A DNA stretch of 64,000 nucleotides, taken from positions 248,001 to 312,000 of the forward strand of contig CAKPNA010000001.1 in assembly GCA_934168275.1 (NCBI GenBank), given 5' to 3'. Of the stretch, positions 17,083-27,270 are shown one piece after another. The translations under genes and the position numbers were made by a program. Each line of letters begins with the position of its first letter. Position 1 is the first letter of the stretch. The notes under the pieces were generated by a model. It was not told the DNA's origin, did not search any database, and was given only the letters and a program-made list of their open reading frames with translations. The DNA comes from an uncultured Bacilli bacterium (GTDB taxonomy: Bacteria > Bacillota_I > Bacilli_A > RF39 > UBA660).

Positions 17083-18894
17083 TTATTTTTGGAAAAGTCT
17101 TTTTTTCTTTTTTACATTATTAACAGCATTATTGTTCTGATACATTTTTTCAAGTTCAATAAGGTTAGGTTTTTTACTAGCATTAAGTGGCATTTCATCA
17201 ATAAATACTACATCACTAGGTACCATATATTCAGGAACACTAACCATACAATTATCAATAATTTGACGTTTTAAATCTTCATCAGCTACAATACCATCTT
17301 TAACAACAACATAAGCAATAGCTGTATTTTCTACTTTAGCATCAGGTACAGTAATTACTTCACAATTTTTAACAAAATCAAGTGTAGCAATACTTCTCTT
17401 AGTTCTTTCAGGAATTAACTTTGTCGGATTACCTTTAGCATCAAATGTTAATACCATTCTTCTAAGTCTGCCATCTAAGAAAATCTCTCCTTGTTCATTA
17501 TAATGAAGTATATCTTCACTATTATACCAAACAACACCATTCTCATCTTTAACTAAATTATGATTAGTAGCTTCTTCATCATTATGATAACCATTCATTC
17601 TAGCAGCTGAATACATATAACCAACACCAGGTTCATTAGGCCCTAATTCTTTACCAGTATCAACATCTAATACTTTAAGAATATTACCAACACATGGTTT
17701 ACCCATACTACCTAAACTAGCTCCATCATAATAACAATATGCAAATGATCCAATTAACTCATTAGCTCCATATCCTTGAGCTATCTCTGCTGTTCCACCA
17801 TTTCTTCTAATATACTCATCAGCACCTAACTTAACACTATCTTTAAGTTCCGCACCACCAGTAACTATAATCTTCCATCTAGAACAATCCATCTTCTTAT
17901 TCATCTCTGTCATCTTTTGAATATATGGTGGAATAGTTAACCAATGATTAAATCTATAAAAGTTATTTCTATTAACAATATTTTTAGGATTAAATAATGG
18001 ATCTAAAGCAAGTGCTACACCTAAACTTAATGGTTCATGTATCATATTAATTAATGAATAATATAACCATGTTGGGAATGTTGAAAACATAACATCATCA
18101 GGATCAAATCTATTAAGCTCTGTCATACCCATTATTTGTACCATTGCATCTAATCTATCCCAAGAAGCCTTAACAGCCTTACAATTTCCTGTTGAACCAC
18201 TAGTATATGCCACTGCAGCAATATGATCAGTATTATATCTAGCTTCTTCTACTTCTTCAGTACTTTTTCTACCAAGATCTATTACCTCATCAAAGCAAAA
18301 AACATTCTCTCCATCATATAATTTCTTATTACAACCCTTTAATTTTTCAATTAAACCATATTTGGCTTTAGACATTGTACAAGCATTAAAACCTTTAGGT
18401 ATACTATCTATTAAAGAAGTAGTAATTACCTTCTCTACCCCAATCTCTTTTAAAGCATCTTGCATATCTTTAGAATAAAATATATCATTAGCTACAAAGA
18501 ACTTTGAATTAAAATTAGATAATTCTCTCTTAACCTCTGAAGGATTACTAGCAGCATTAACTAAGTGCATAGTAGCGCCTATTTTATCTAAAGCATAAAC
18601 AGCCGCAATAGCATAAGGAGTACCTAATAAACTCATAGTAACTACATCATCATACTTAACACCTAATTCACTAAATCCTTTAGCCATATTATCTATTAAA
18701 GTTAAAAACTCTCTAAAGGTATATTCTCTACCAAAGTATAATATTGCTTTAGCATCCGGTTTAGATAATGCTACATCTTTAAACCTTTCATACATTGTCT
18801 TATGCTCTAAGATTTTCTCCATCTCTCCAGCATTCTTAATTTGCATTACTCTTTCTTTTAAATTAACAAAATATTCTTTACTAAATTTTTCCAT
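17083..18894 (-). CDS. AMP-binding (ANL superfamily) acyl-CoA synthetase-like ligase
   Basis: 603 residues. Core motifs: AAVAYTSGSTGNCKAVKAS (P-loop, near 232), AQGYGANELIG (A5), NSEDILHYNEQGEIFLDGRLRRM (hinge region; the canonical D and K/R-hinge positions are altered to GRLRRM) and PLNASKKPNLIELEK with the catalytic-type Lys near the C terminus. It should adenylate a carboxylate and pass it to a thiol; the substrate is unknown. HNDEEATNH matches acyl-CoA synthetase style more than amino-acid ligases. It is co-directional with the 7TM receiver protein and ends 39 bases before it, with one terminator after both, so the two probably form one operon. Confidence 0.88.
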   Translation of the reverse strand: MEKFSKEYFVNLKERVMQIKNAGEMEKILEHKTMYERFKDVALSKPDAKAILYFGREYTFREFLTLIDNMAKGFSELGVKYDDVVTMSLLGTPYAIAAVYALDKIGATMHLVNAASNPSEVKRELSNFNSKFFVANDIFYSKDMQDALKEIGVEKVITTSLIDSIPKGFNACTMSKAKYGLIEKLKGCNKKLYDGENVFCFDEVIDLGRKSTEEVEEARYNTDHIAAVAYTSGSTGNCKAVKASWDRLDAMVQIMGMTELNRFDPDDVMFSTFPTWLYYSLINMIHEPLSLGVALALDPLFNPKNIVNRNNFYRFNHWLTIPPYIQKMTEMNKKMDCSRWKIIVTGGAELKDSVKLGADEYIRRNGGTAEIAQGYGANELIGSFAYCYYDGASLGSMGKPCVGNILKVLDVDTGKELGPNEPGVGYMYSAARMNGYHNDEEATNHNLVKDENGVVWYNSEDILHYNEQGEIFLDGRLRRMVLTFDAKGNPTKLIPERTKRSIATLDFVKNCEVITVPDAKVENTAIAYVVVKDGIVADEDLKRQIIDNCMVSVPEYMVPSDVVFIDEMPLNASKKPNLIELEKMYQNNNAVNNVKKKKRLFQK

Positions 18895-19067
18895 TCTTCA
18901 ACTTCATCCCTTCTTAATACCTAAAAAATAGGCAATTTTCACTTCTTGGCAAGTATTTTACCACAAAATTTTAAAAAATGATATACCATTCATCCCACTT
19001 TTTACTTTTTTTAATACAAAATAAAGCAAATATAAATATTTAAATATTAACATTTTCCACCCATAAT

Positions 19068-19138
19068 CGGACTTCTATCTATTACCACCCGGACTTTTTT
19101 ACAAAAAGGTACTAAAATGTCCACTTACAACCGGACTT
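19068..19138. repeat. Three CGGACTT repeats in the gap upstream of the ANL ligase
   Basis: CGGACTT occurs at 19068-19074, 19090-19096 and 19132-19138, in the same orientation (AAGTCCG on the transcribed minus strand). The spacings are 22 and 42 bases, close to two and four helical turns. Between the last two, the segment 19091-19122 can fold (ACTTTTTT with AAAAAGGT). It lies 170-240 bases before the ANL start and 10 bases after the DUF1003 stop. A regulator-binding array or an RNA leader would fit; no known family is recognised. Confidence 0.4.
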
Positions 19139-19147
19139 TTAAATAGT

Positions 19148-19651
19148 TTATTTACTTTTTTCCTTATCTATGTACTCTAAAATAATTTTTTCATTTTTTA
19201 ATATTTCGTCCATCTTTCGATGTAATTCTTCCAAAATTAACTCGTTCTTAAGTGTTGTCTTATACTCATTATTACTCTTAATCTTCTCTTTTTTAGCCTC
19301 TCTATTCTGACTCATCATAATTATTGGTGCTTGAATAGCAGATATACAAGATAAAACTAAATTAAGTAAAATAAATGGATATGGATCAACAGCTTGCATA
19401 GCCATAATATTTAATACTATCCAAAATATTAAAAACAAAACAAATATTATTATAAATGTCCACGATCCTGCTACCTCAGCTAACTTATCCGATACTTTCT
19501 CTCCAATTGTTCTATTCTCTTCCTTATCAACATTAATAGCAATAGGTTCATTTATCAGCATGTCAAATAATTCATCAAAATTATCCATTGTATCATTATC
19601 TGTCTTATTTAAAATCATCTTAACTAATTTCTCTTTATTCATCTTTCCCAT
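19148..19651 (-). CDS. DUF1003 membrane protein
   Basis: 167 residues if started at the ATG at 19651; a GTG at 19660 and an ATG at 19642 are alternatives and the ribosome site does not decide. The DUF1003 signature is clear: two membrane helices (WTFIIIFVLFLIFWIVLN and PFILLNLVLSCISAIQAPII) followed by IMMSQNREAKKEKIKSNNEY and a helical tail. The family is widespread and functionally uncharacterised; a cytoplasmic coiled C terminus suggests self-assembly or a membrane-tether role. It appears to be a single-gene unit. Confidence 0.88.
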   Translation of the reverse strand: MGKMNKEKLVKMILNKTDNDTMDNFDELFDMLINEPIAINVDKEENRTIGEKVSDKLAEVAGSWTFIIIFVLFLIFWIVLNIMAMQAVDPYPFILLNLVLSCISAIQAPIIMMSQNREAKKEKIKSNNEYKTTLKNELILEELHRKMDEILKNEKIILEYIDKEKSK

Positions 19652-19725
19652 CTTTACCACGACCTTACTACTTAATTATAACATAAATCCTAGTTAACAA
19701 TAAACATTAACTAGGATATTTTTAA

Positions 19726-21003
19726 TTATTTTTTCTTATCAATAACTATAACACTCTTATTAGAAAAATCAATATTCTTAATAACCTTATTAACTTCTTC
19801 TAAACTAATAGAGTTTATCACACCAATAATATTATCTTCAATATGATTATCAAATATAATATTATCTACTATCATTTCATTAACCATCTCGATATTCTCA
19901 TAACTAAATATTTCATTACTAATTAATACTTTTTTCTTTCTCTTTAAGTCCTCTTCAGTAATATGAATATTACTTATTTCTTTATCAATTTCTTTAATTA
20001 ATTCTTCATACTTCTCTGATTCTCCAATTAAAGAAATAATAAAATGGGTATCACAATTTAATAAATTATATCCAAGTGTATTAGCTATAATACCTTTCTT
20101 CTTTAACCTACTATCAAATATCGAAGTATCAGAAAATATAATATTAAATATCAAGAATAATATAACATTAAGTTTTCTAGTTTCCATATCAAAATCTTCA
20201 ACATTAATTTTAATATTATAAGCTAACTTTGGTATATCCGTATTTATCTTTATAACTTCATACTTCTTAACAACACTATCTTTTTCAAATACCTCTGGTC
20301 TCTTAACAGCTTCTCTCTTGTCATATTCCTTACTATCCATCTTCTTCTTAATAACTTCTAAAACTTTATCTTTATCAAAAGAACCGGTAATAACTAAAAA
20401 CATATTACTAGGATGATAAAAAGTATTATAACAAGTCTCTAAGTCTTCCTTAGTAATACTATTAACTTCTTTCTTTGTGCCGATAATTGATTCTTTAAAA
20501 GAATTACTATGTAAGGTATTCTCTCTAATCTTATCATATAGAATATCCATTGGTCTATCATCACACATATTTATCTCTTGAGTAATTATTCCCTTTTCTG
20601 ACTCAACATTCTCCTCAGTTAAATTAATACTACCAACAAAATCTAATAAATATTCGATATTCTCTTCTAAATTATCTGGCCCTGAAAATAAATATGTTGT
20701 ATTTTTAAAAGTTGTATAGGCATTAGTAAGTGCCCCACTTTTGGCATAAAACTCTTCTGGTTGAGGATCTTTCTCTTGAACAAATACTTTATGTTCCAAA
20801 AAGTGTGCTATTCCATTAGGAAATTTCTTCATCTTATTACTATTATATGGAACAAATTCATTATATACTGAACCATATCTTGTTGTATATGTCGCATAAT
20901 TATTATGAAAATTATCTTTAGTATATAAATATACATCTAACCCATTTTTTAACTTTTCATAATATATTACTTCATCAATCTTTTTAATTCTAATCTCCTT
21001 CAT
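19726..21003 (-). CDS. ymfH: M16 zinc peptidase, YmfH-type, catalytic partner
   Basis: 425 residues from the ATG at 21003, chosen because GGAGGG lies 5 bases upstream; earlier in-frame starts lie inside that site's upstream region. The inverted zinc motif HFLEH (67-71) with the downstream VESEKGIITQEI glutamates marks an active M16 peptidase, and DNFHNNYATYTTRYGS is the usual N-terminal strand pair. The second half is the structural M16 repeat. It overlaps the preceding gene by 14 bases; the pair presumably forms the clam-shell dimer with one active and one inactive subunit. Confidence 0.93.
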   Translation of the reverse strand: MKEIRIKKIDEVIYYEKLKNGLDVYLYTKDNFHNNYATYTTRYGSVYNEFVPYNSNKMKKFPNGIAHFLEHKVFVQEKDPQPEEFYAKSGALTNAYTTFKNTTYLFSGPDNLEENIEYLLDFVGSINLTEENVESEKGIITQEINMCDDRPMDILYDKIRENTLHSNSFKESIIGTKKEVNSITKEDLETCYNTFYHPSNMFLVITGSFDKDKVLEVIKKKMDSKEYDKREAVKRPEVFEKDSVVKKYEVIKINTDIPKLAYNIKINVEDFDMETRKLNVILFLIFNIIFSDTSIFDSRLKKKGIIANTLGYNLLNCDTHFIISLIGESEKYEELIKEIDKEISNIHITEEDLKRKKKVLISNEIFSYENIEMVNEMIVDNIIFDNHIEDNIIGVINSISLEEVNKVIKNIDFSNKSVIVIDKKK

Positions 21004-22255
21004 GTTGTCCCTCCAATACATATACTGCATTTGGTCTTACTTTCTTAGCTAAAGAAATAATATCATCTCTTGTTATCTTTTCAATATTTCTTATTCTTAC
21101 ATCAGCATCCTCTGAATTAACTAACACTTTTGCCAAATAATTATTAATAATACCTACTGGATAATCAAAACTTGTAGTTATACCACTAATAATGGCTTTT
21201 TTAGAAGCCTCTAGTAATTCATCATTAAACTTCCCTTTACTAATATCTACTAAACTCTTTCTTACAAGTTTTAAAACAGCTTCATCATTACCTGGTTCAA
21301 CTCCAGCATAGATAAATAATATATTATCATAAGCCTTATGTGAAGAATTAACATAATAAGCATAAGAATTCTTACCTCTTACTGTATCAAACAATATTGA
21401 ATTAGAAGAACCGCCTAACATCTCATTATAAACAAGTAAAACATACTTTCTCTCAAAATCAGTTAACCCATTTAATGAACATAACATAGTAAATTGACTC
21501 TGATTAGCATCCTCTATATCTTTGTATTTCTTTATTCTTTTAGCCGGCTCTAACTCTTTAACTAAAATATCTACTCTCTTAGGATGAAACATATAAGCCT
21601 TAAAATTATCTTTAAAAATATTCTTTATTTTATCACCATCTACATCTCCTACTACAAAAATATCAATAATACTATTATTAATAATATCTTTATAATAAGT
21701 ATATAAATTCTCACTATCTATCTCATCAAGTTCTTCAATATATCCATAAGGATTATATGAATAAGGTTTATCAGGATACTTAGAAAATAAATTAAATAAA
21801 GCATACTTTAACTTATTATCTTTTATACTATGAATATTCTTAGCCAACTTATTCTTACTCTTTTTTAAATCTTCATCATTAAACTTACCATTCTTAACAT
21901 TAGGATTAAAAATAACATCTAATAAAAACTTTATTGATTCTTCATTCATCTTATTTTCTGTATATATCTCATTTAAAAACCTTGTTCTAAAAGATAAAAC
22001 ATTATCATTACCTATTCTAATATTAGATGAAGATAACTTTAAATCATAAAGATTCTCTGTTTCTTTAACTAACTCTATTTCAGATGGATAATTATATGAA
22101 GAAGAAAGCAACATATCTTTTAATATATTAGTCTTTGTAATATTTTTAGCATCTACACTATATCTAAAATCCACTTCAACAGTAATTGTCTTAAACTTAT
22201 TAGTATTAATAATATGTAAGTTATATGCATTCATATCATAATTTGTATATTTCAT
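20990..22255 (-). CDS. ymfF: M16-family protein, YmfF-type, inactive partner
   Basis: 421 residues with the M16 fold (VEVDFRYSVDAKNITKTNIL at the N terminus; MLGGSSNSILFDTVRGKNSYAYYVNS in the second half, of which only the GGSSNSILFDTVR turn is diagnostic). The HxxEH zinc motif is missing: the equivalent stretch is NILKDMLLSSS. This is normal for YmfF-like partners of YmfH. AGGAGG precedes the ATG. The downstream catalytic gene overlaps it by 14 bases, indicating translational coupling and a heteromeric peptidase. Confidence 0.9.
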   Translation of the reverse strand: MKYTNYDMNAYNLHIINTNKFKTITVEVDFRYSVDAKNITKTNILKDMLLSSSYNYPSEIELVKETENLYDLKLSSSNIRIGNDNVLSFRTRFLNEIYTENKMNEESIKFLLDVIFNPNVKNGKFNDEDLKKSKNKLAKNIHSIKDNKLKYALFNLFSKYPDKPYSYNPYGYIEELDEIDSENLYTYYKDIINNSIIDIFVVGDVDGDKIKNIFKDNFKAYMFHPKRVDILVKELEPAKRIKKYKDIEDANQSQFTMLCSLNGLTDFERKYVLLVYNEMLGGSSNSILFDTVRGKNSYAYYVNSSHKAYDNILFIYAGVEPGNDEAVLKLVRKSLVDISKGKFNDELLEASKKAIISGITTSFDYPVGIINNYLAKVLVNSEDADVRIRNIEKITRDDIISLAKKVRPNAVYVLEGQHEGD

Positions 22256-22287
22256 ATCTTCCTCCTAGTTATTATTGTGGCTATTTT

Positions 22288-22998
22288 TTATAATTTTAAA
22301 CAACTTTCTAAGGATAAGATAATCATATCATTAAGATTCTTCTCTCTTTCTTCACTATTCATCTTATCAGTAAAGCAAAAAGAATCAGATACTGTAAGAA
22401 GTGCTGCTACATTCTTACCTAATACTCTAGCATTATTAAATAAACTAAAAGTCTCCATCTCAACACCTAAAACATTATGTTCTTTAACTTTTTGTTTATA
22501 ATCATTATTCCTCTCATAAAAAACATCAGATGAATATATTCTACCCTCAACTAATTTCATATTAATATCATAACTAGTCTTAGTAATAACATCATTTAAA
22601 TAATTAGAAGAAGCAATAACACTATCTTTATAATCATCTAAAATACGTCCATACATTGAATCACTATAAGATTCTTTAACTAAAATAACATCGCCTAACT
22701 TTAAATCAGGATTATAAGCTCCACAAGAACCTATTCTAATAATATAATCTACATCATACTCATTTAATAATTCATAAGAATATATTCCCATACTTGGATT
22801 ACCCATTCCTGATGGAAATACAGTTACTCTTTTATTTTTATAATAACCAGTATATGCTGTCATTCCTCTAACACTATTAACTAACTTAACATCAGTTAAA
22901 AACTTATCTGCTATATATTGTGCCCTTTTAGGATCCCCTGGCATTAAAACAATATTAGCTATATCTTCTTTCTTACTTTCAATATGCACTGTTGCCAT
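22288..22998 (-). CDS. deoD: Purine-nucleoside phosphorylase, DeoD type
   Basis: 236 residues from the ATG at 22998; a GTG three codons earlier is possible but DeoD proteins begin M-x-x-HIE as here. Motifs: VLMPGDPKRAQYIADKFL, FPSGMGNPSMGIYSYEL, IIRIGSCGAYNPDLKLGDV and the GVEMETFSLFNNARVLGK active-site region ending in LTVSDSF. It splits purine nucleosides with phosphate to base and ribose 1-phosphate, part of nucleoside salvage. Length is standard. No deoC or pdp neighbour is present. Confidence 0.95.
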   Translation of the reverse strand: MATVHIESKKEDIANIVLMPGDPKRAQYIADKFLTDVKLVNSVRGMTAYTGYYKNKRVTVFPSGMGNPSMGIYSYELLNEYDVDYIIRIGSCGAYNPDLKLGDVILVKESYSDSMYGRILDDYKDSVIASSNYLNDVITKTSYDINMKLVEGRIYSSDVFYERNNDYKQKVKEHNVLGVEMETFSLFNNARVLGKNVAALLTVSDSFCFTDKMNSEEREKNLNDMIILSLESCLKL

Positions 22999-23074
22999 AT
23001 TTATCACTACCTTTCATTAAAATTATACTATACTTTATTATTAAAATAAAGAAAAAGAAGCATAGTATACACTA

Positions 23075-25300
23075 TTACTCCTCATTATTATTCTCTAGTT
23101 TAACTAATACTTCACGAGGTTTTGAACCATTTTGTGGTCCTATTATTCCTCTTTCCTCTAATAAATCAATAATTCTAGCTGCTCTATTATATCCTAAACG
23201 ATATTTCCTTTGAATTAATGAAGCACTAATCTTACCTGTTCTAACAGCAAAATCAACTATTTCATTATATAATGGATCATCATATTCATCACTAGATTCA
23301 TAGTTATCATCTCCTGCTGACCCACTACTAGATGAACCACCACGATCAATAGTTAATGATTCATCATAAATAGCCTTCTGTTGACTAATAGTATAATCAA
23401 CTATTGCTTGTATTTCTTCATCAGAAACATAAGCACCTTGAATACGTGTTGGACTATTTGCTCCCATTGGTAAGAATAACATATCACCTTTACCTAAAAG
23501 TTTTTCTGCACCACCAGCATCTAGTATTGTACGAGAATCAATTTGTGATGAAACAGCAAAAGATATACGAGATGGAATATTAGCCTTAACAACACCAGTA
23601 ATTACATCAATTGAAGGTCTTTGTGTTGCAACAATTAAATGAATACCTGCTGCACGAGCCATTTGTGTAATTCTCATAATAGAGTCTTCAACCTCTTTAG
23701 CAGCTACTAACATCAAATCAGCTAATTCATCAATAATAACAACTATATATGGTAATTTCTGATACTCAGGATTCTTTTCACAAAATTCATTATATGAAGT
23801 TATATTTTTATTCTTAGTAGCTTCAAACAAATCATATCTTCTTTCCATTTCTACAACAATATTCTTTAAAGCAATTGAAGCCTTTTTAGCATCCGTTACA
23901 ACCGGTGTAAGTAGATGTGGTACTCCATTATACATTGAAAATTCAACCTTTTTAGGATCCACTAACACTAACTTTAACTCACTAGGTTTAGTACGCATAA
24001 GCATTGAAGCAATAATACAGTTTATACATACTGATTTACCACTACCAGTTGAACCTGCTACTAACATATGTGGTGTTGTATTAATTTCACAATATCTAAC
24101 CTTACCCATAATATCTTTACCAAGCCCTACTGAAAGTAATGTCTTATCAGTAATTGGTGGCATATTAGAAAATACTTCTCTAAAACTAACCGGAGCATTA
24201 ACCTTATTAGGAAGTTCTATACCAATAGTATTCTTCCCTGGAATAGGTGCTTGAATTCTAACATCCTTAGCTGCTAAAGCAAGTGCAATTTCTCTTTGAA
24301 TAGATAATAACTTACTAACCTTTGTCCCAGCTTTTAACTCTAATTCATATTGAGTAACTGTAGGGCCAATATTAACCTGCACTATCTTGCCTGATATATC
24401 AAAAACCTTCAGTATTTCTTCTAACTTACTAATACAATTTTTAGCATTCACTTCATTTTCTTTACTACTAACATTCTTACTTGCTTTAAGCAAAGAAATA
24501 GGAGGTAATTTATAATCAGTATTAATTGGTACTTCCATCTCATTACTAGGAGGTAATACTACATCATCATTCTTAACAATAGGTACTTCCTTATTACTAT
24601 TACTACTAACTTCACTATCTTTAACCTTTGTAAGTTCATCCACTGAAGATATAACTATTCTCTTATCTTCCTTAACCTCATCAGGTTCATTCTTAACACT
24701 ATCCCCACTAGATATTGGAACTTCACTCTTCTTCTCTTTCTTCTTATTAAGCTTAATCTTAGATAATAACTTAGCAATTGAAGTATTAAAGAATAATACT
24801 ACCCCAATAATTACCATTGTAACTAAAACAATATATACTCCATCTTTAAAAGATATATAAAATAAATAACCAAATAGTGCTCCTATCATACCACCACCAC
24901 AATTATCTATCATATCCGTATTCTTAAATGTCTTCATAATATTATCTAATGTTTCAGTAATAATTGCTTGTCCTTGTAATTCATTAACATACTTCATATG
25001 TAAAAGTACCAATAAAGCAATAACTAATACATATAACCCTATCATCCTACTATTTATTAAATCAGGAATCTTTCTCTTTAAAATAAGATAAATCCCAATT
25101 CCTAATAAAAATACTAAAAATAAAGGATAAATAACCCCCACTAAAAAAACAGCAAATGATCTAATAAAATTCCCAGCTGGACCATATCCCCCAATTCCAA
25201 TTATCGAAAACAAAATAAGTAATACTCCTACTACCTCATTACTATATTCAAATTTAGCACCATCTTTTTGTTTCTTTTGTTTCTTTTTTGCCATAATCAT
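23075..25300 (-). CDS. ftsK: DNA translocase FtsK/SpoIIIE
   Basis: 741 residues. Four or five N-terminal membrane helices (22-172), a charged linker (180-285), then the motor: beta/RecA-like part with GKNTIGIELPN, Walker A AGSTGSGKSV (415-424), VLVDPKKVEFSMYNGVPHLL, Walker B VVIIDELADLM and ATQRPSIDVITGVVKANIP. The C-terminal gamma winged helix (SASLIQRKYRLGYNRAARII) reads orienting DNA sequences. It pumps chromosomal DNA through the closing septum. The protein is complete. Two ATGs (25300 and 25294) are possible; AGGA is 5 bases from the first. Confidence 0.96.
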   Translation of the reverse strand: MIMAKKKQKKQKDGAKFEYSNEVVGVLLILFSIIGIGGYGPAGNFIRSFAVFLVGVIYPLFLVFLLGIGIYLILKRKIPDLINSRMIGLYVLVIALLVLLHMKYVNELQGQAIITETLDNIMKTFKNTDMIDNCGGGMIGALFGYLFYISFKDGVYIVLVTMVIIGVVLFFNTSIAKLLSKIKLNKKKEKKSEVPISSGDSVKNEPDEVKEDKRIVISSVDELTKVKDSEVSSNSNKEVPIVKNDDVVLPPSNEMEVPINTDYKLPPISLLKASKNVSSKENEVNAKNCISKLEEILKVFDISGKIVQVNIGPTVTQYELELKAGTKVSKLLSIQREIALALAAKDVRIQAPIPGKNTIGIELPNKVNAPVSFREVFSNMPPITDKTLLSVGLGKDIMGKVRYCEINTTPHMLVAGSTGSGKSVCINCIIASMLMRTKPSELKLVLVDPKKVEFSMYNGVPHLLTPVVTDAKKASIALKNIVVEMERRYDLFEATKNKNITSYNEFCEKNPEYQKLPYIVVIIDELADLMLVAAKEVEDSIMRITQMARAAGIHLIVATQRPSIDVITGVVKANIPSRISFAVSSQIDSRTILDAGGAEKLLGKGDMLFLPMGANSPTRIQGAYVSDEEIQAIVDYTISQQKAIYDESLTIDRGGSSSSGSAGDDNYESSDEYDDPLYNEIVDFAVRTGKISASLIQRKYRLGYNRAARIIDLLEERGIIGPQNGSKPREVLVKLENNNEE

Positions 25301-25349
25301 TCACTTCCTACCATAAAAATTATATCAAATTACTAATTAAAAGTAAATA

Positions 25350-26297
25350 TTACCCCTTATTATAATTAGCAATATTCTTATTAATTATAAATAACTCTAT
25401 CCCTAATCCTTTATCTGTCTTCCCTGTCTTAATACCACTATCAAGATCAAATAAATAAGATAAATAATTAGCTAACTCTTCTTTAGTATAACTATATATT
25501 TTAGGAATAGTCTTCTGTACTCTAAATGGATGAGCATCTATTTCTTTACTGATTCCATTGGCATCCATTCCTTTATCATATAAAGTCTTTACTTGTAATA
25601 AAAATCTAAATTGATTAGCTAGTAGAGTAATAATAGATAATTCATCATACCCATTATTAATAAACTTACGATATAAACTAAGAGCTCTATCAGTATTTCC
25701 AACAATAACTGCTTCTGAAAGTAAATATATCTCTTCTTCTATATTATCTATAGTAATCTCATTAACATCATTTCTATTAATTATTTTATCATCACTTTTA
25801 TATAAAAATATCTTATCTACTTCATTAGTAGCATTATCAATATTATTACCAACTCTACTAATAAAATAATCTAAAGTAGCACCATCTATCTTATATCCAT
25901 TACTCTGTATATAATTCTTTAAATAAGTCTTAATATAACCCTTATTATCACTAACATTAATAACTTCTCCAATAGTACTTAACTTCTTATATAATTTCTT
26001 TCTACTATCTACCTTATCACCATTAACTACTAATACTAAATAATTATCTCTATTATAATTATCTAAATATTTAAGTAAATCACTATCATCTATTTGAAAA
26101 CTAAAATTATCACATACTATTAGTTTATTCTTTTCAAACATTCCTACCATCGATAAATCATCTATAACATCTCTTAAAAGAAAATCATCAAGATTATATC
26201 TTATCTCTTCTTTAATACCTAACTTATCTTTTATATCATTAATATATTTATTAGTAATACCTAAATCATTACCATATATTAAATAAAAATTCTTCAT
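25350..26297 (-). CDS. holA: DNA polymerase III delta subunit
   Basis: 315 residues. The N terminus NFYLIYGNDLGITNKYINDI is the typical HolA opening (YGxD), followed by LIVCDNFSFQ, the SRVGNNIDNATNEVDKIFLY segment of domain II and the C-terminal collar domain (LLANQFRFLLQVKTLYDKG, HPFRVQKTIPKIYSYT). Delta opens the beta sliding clamp in the clamp loader. A membrane protein gene ends just upstream, and ftsK follows 49 bases downstream. Confidence 0.93.
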   Translation of the reverse strand: MKNFYLIYGNDLGITNKYINDIKDKLGIKEEIRYNLDDFLLRDVIDDLSMVGMFEKNKLIVCDNFSFQIDDSDLLKYLDNYNRDNYLVLVVNGDKVDSRKKLYKKLSTIGEVINVSDNKGYIKTYLKNYIQSNGYKIDGATLDYFISRVGNNIDNATNEVDKIFLYKSDDKIINRNDVNEITIDNIEEEIYLLSEAVIVGNTDRALSLYRKFINNGYDELSIITLLANQFRFLLQVKTLYDKGMDANGISKEIDAHPFRVQKTIPKIYSYTKEELANYLSYLFDLDSGIKTGKTDKGLGIELFIINKNIANYNKG

Positions 26298-26304
26298 CCT
26301 ACCA

Positions 26305-27159
26305 CTACTCTTCTTCTACACACTCATATCCATTACTCTTATAGTATCCTACTACTTCATCATAAGATGTCATTAACTCATAATTTTCTATTGATTTACC
26401 ACTACTAGTATAAGTAAATGTTAATTCACTATCATTAAACTTATAATCATCCATCTTATTTTCAGCCCATAAATTAGTATACTTAAAGTTATTATAACCC
26501 CTCTTATTATAAAACTGATAACTAACATCATGACTTAAATGTCTTAATTCTTTCTTTTGATCAAACTCTAAATATAACTTATCACTATATTTATATTCTT
26601 CTGACTCATTACTACTATCTATCGTACAAAGAACCTTATCATATTGCTTCAAATACTTATCTTTATTAAAATAAATATATATTGAACCCGCTAAAAGGAA
26701 AAGAAAAATAATAAGCATAAAATATAAAAAGCCTAATGATTCGTTATTTTCTTCTTCACTAGCATCCACTACTTCTTTAGGAATAGTTAATTCATCTAAC
26801 TTAACTAAAAGATCCTTACCAACATTCTTATCATTTTTAGAAATAATTTCTACCTCAGTCATATTACTAATATCAATCGCACTATATTCATTATCATTAA
26901 CATTATTAATAATTTTATTAACATAATCAAAAATAATATTCTCTTTATCTTGTTTAACATCAAAAATAACTATTGTATTACCTTTAATATAAACTGTGCC
27001 ATAACGTAAAATACCACTCTGATAATCATTATTATCAGCATATACTATATAATTATCACTATATTTGACATGAGTAAAACAAGCAAATACTGAAACTCTT
27101 TTTTCCTTCTTATTAAAAGAAGCATTTATATCTTTTACTTTAAGTATCTTCCCTATCAC
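26305..27159 (-). CDS. Unknown single-pass membrane protein
   Basis: 284 residues from the GTG at 27159, chosen because GGAG lies 9 bases upstream; a TTG at 27174 would overlap that site. The N-terminal 150 residues are a soluble strand-rich domain (VSVFACFTHVKYSDNYIVYA, GTVYIKGNTIVIFDV). One membrane helix (about 152-172) leads to an outer domain with C, Y and charged residues (KYLKQYDKVLCTIDSS) ending in acidic EEE. No family recognised. It ends 7 bases before holA, so it may be co-transcribed with it. Confidence 0.65.
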   Translation of the reverse strand: MIGKILKVKDINASFNKKEKRVSVFACFTHVKYSDNYIVYADNNDYQSGILRYGTVYIKGNTIVIFDVKQDKENIIFDYVNKIINNVNDNEYSAIDISNMTEVEIISKNDKNVGKDLLVKLDELTIPKEVVDASEEENNESLGFLYFMLIIFLFLLAGSIYIYFNKDKYLKQYDKVLCTIDSSNESEEYKYSDKLYLEFDQKKELRHLSHDVSYQFYNKRGYNNFKYTNLWAENKMDDYKFNDSELTFTYTSSGKSIENYELMTSYDEVVGYYKSNGYECVEEE

Positions 27160-27233
27160 ATTTACCCACTCCAATTATATTTCTTCTACTTAATAATATC
27201 ACAAAAACTAATTATAGACAAGCATATCACTAC

Positions 27234-27265
27234 AAAAAAACATGCTCTTTTCTAAGCACATTTTT
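27234..27265 (-). terminator. Terminator after the 305-aa membrane protein gene
   Basis: An 11-bp stem with two G-U pairs (27236-27246 with 27255-27265) and an 8-base loop is followed on the minus strand by a run of seven Ts. It separates the two-gene operon 27271-29287 from the gene ending at 26305. Confidence 0.75.
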
Positions 27266-27270
27266 CTCTA

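Noticed and set aside
19100..19125. FapR operator before the ANL ligase (TTAGTACC half-site)
   Set aside because: Only one half-site is present; the second half does not match the palindrome.
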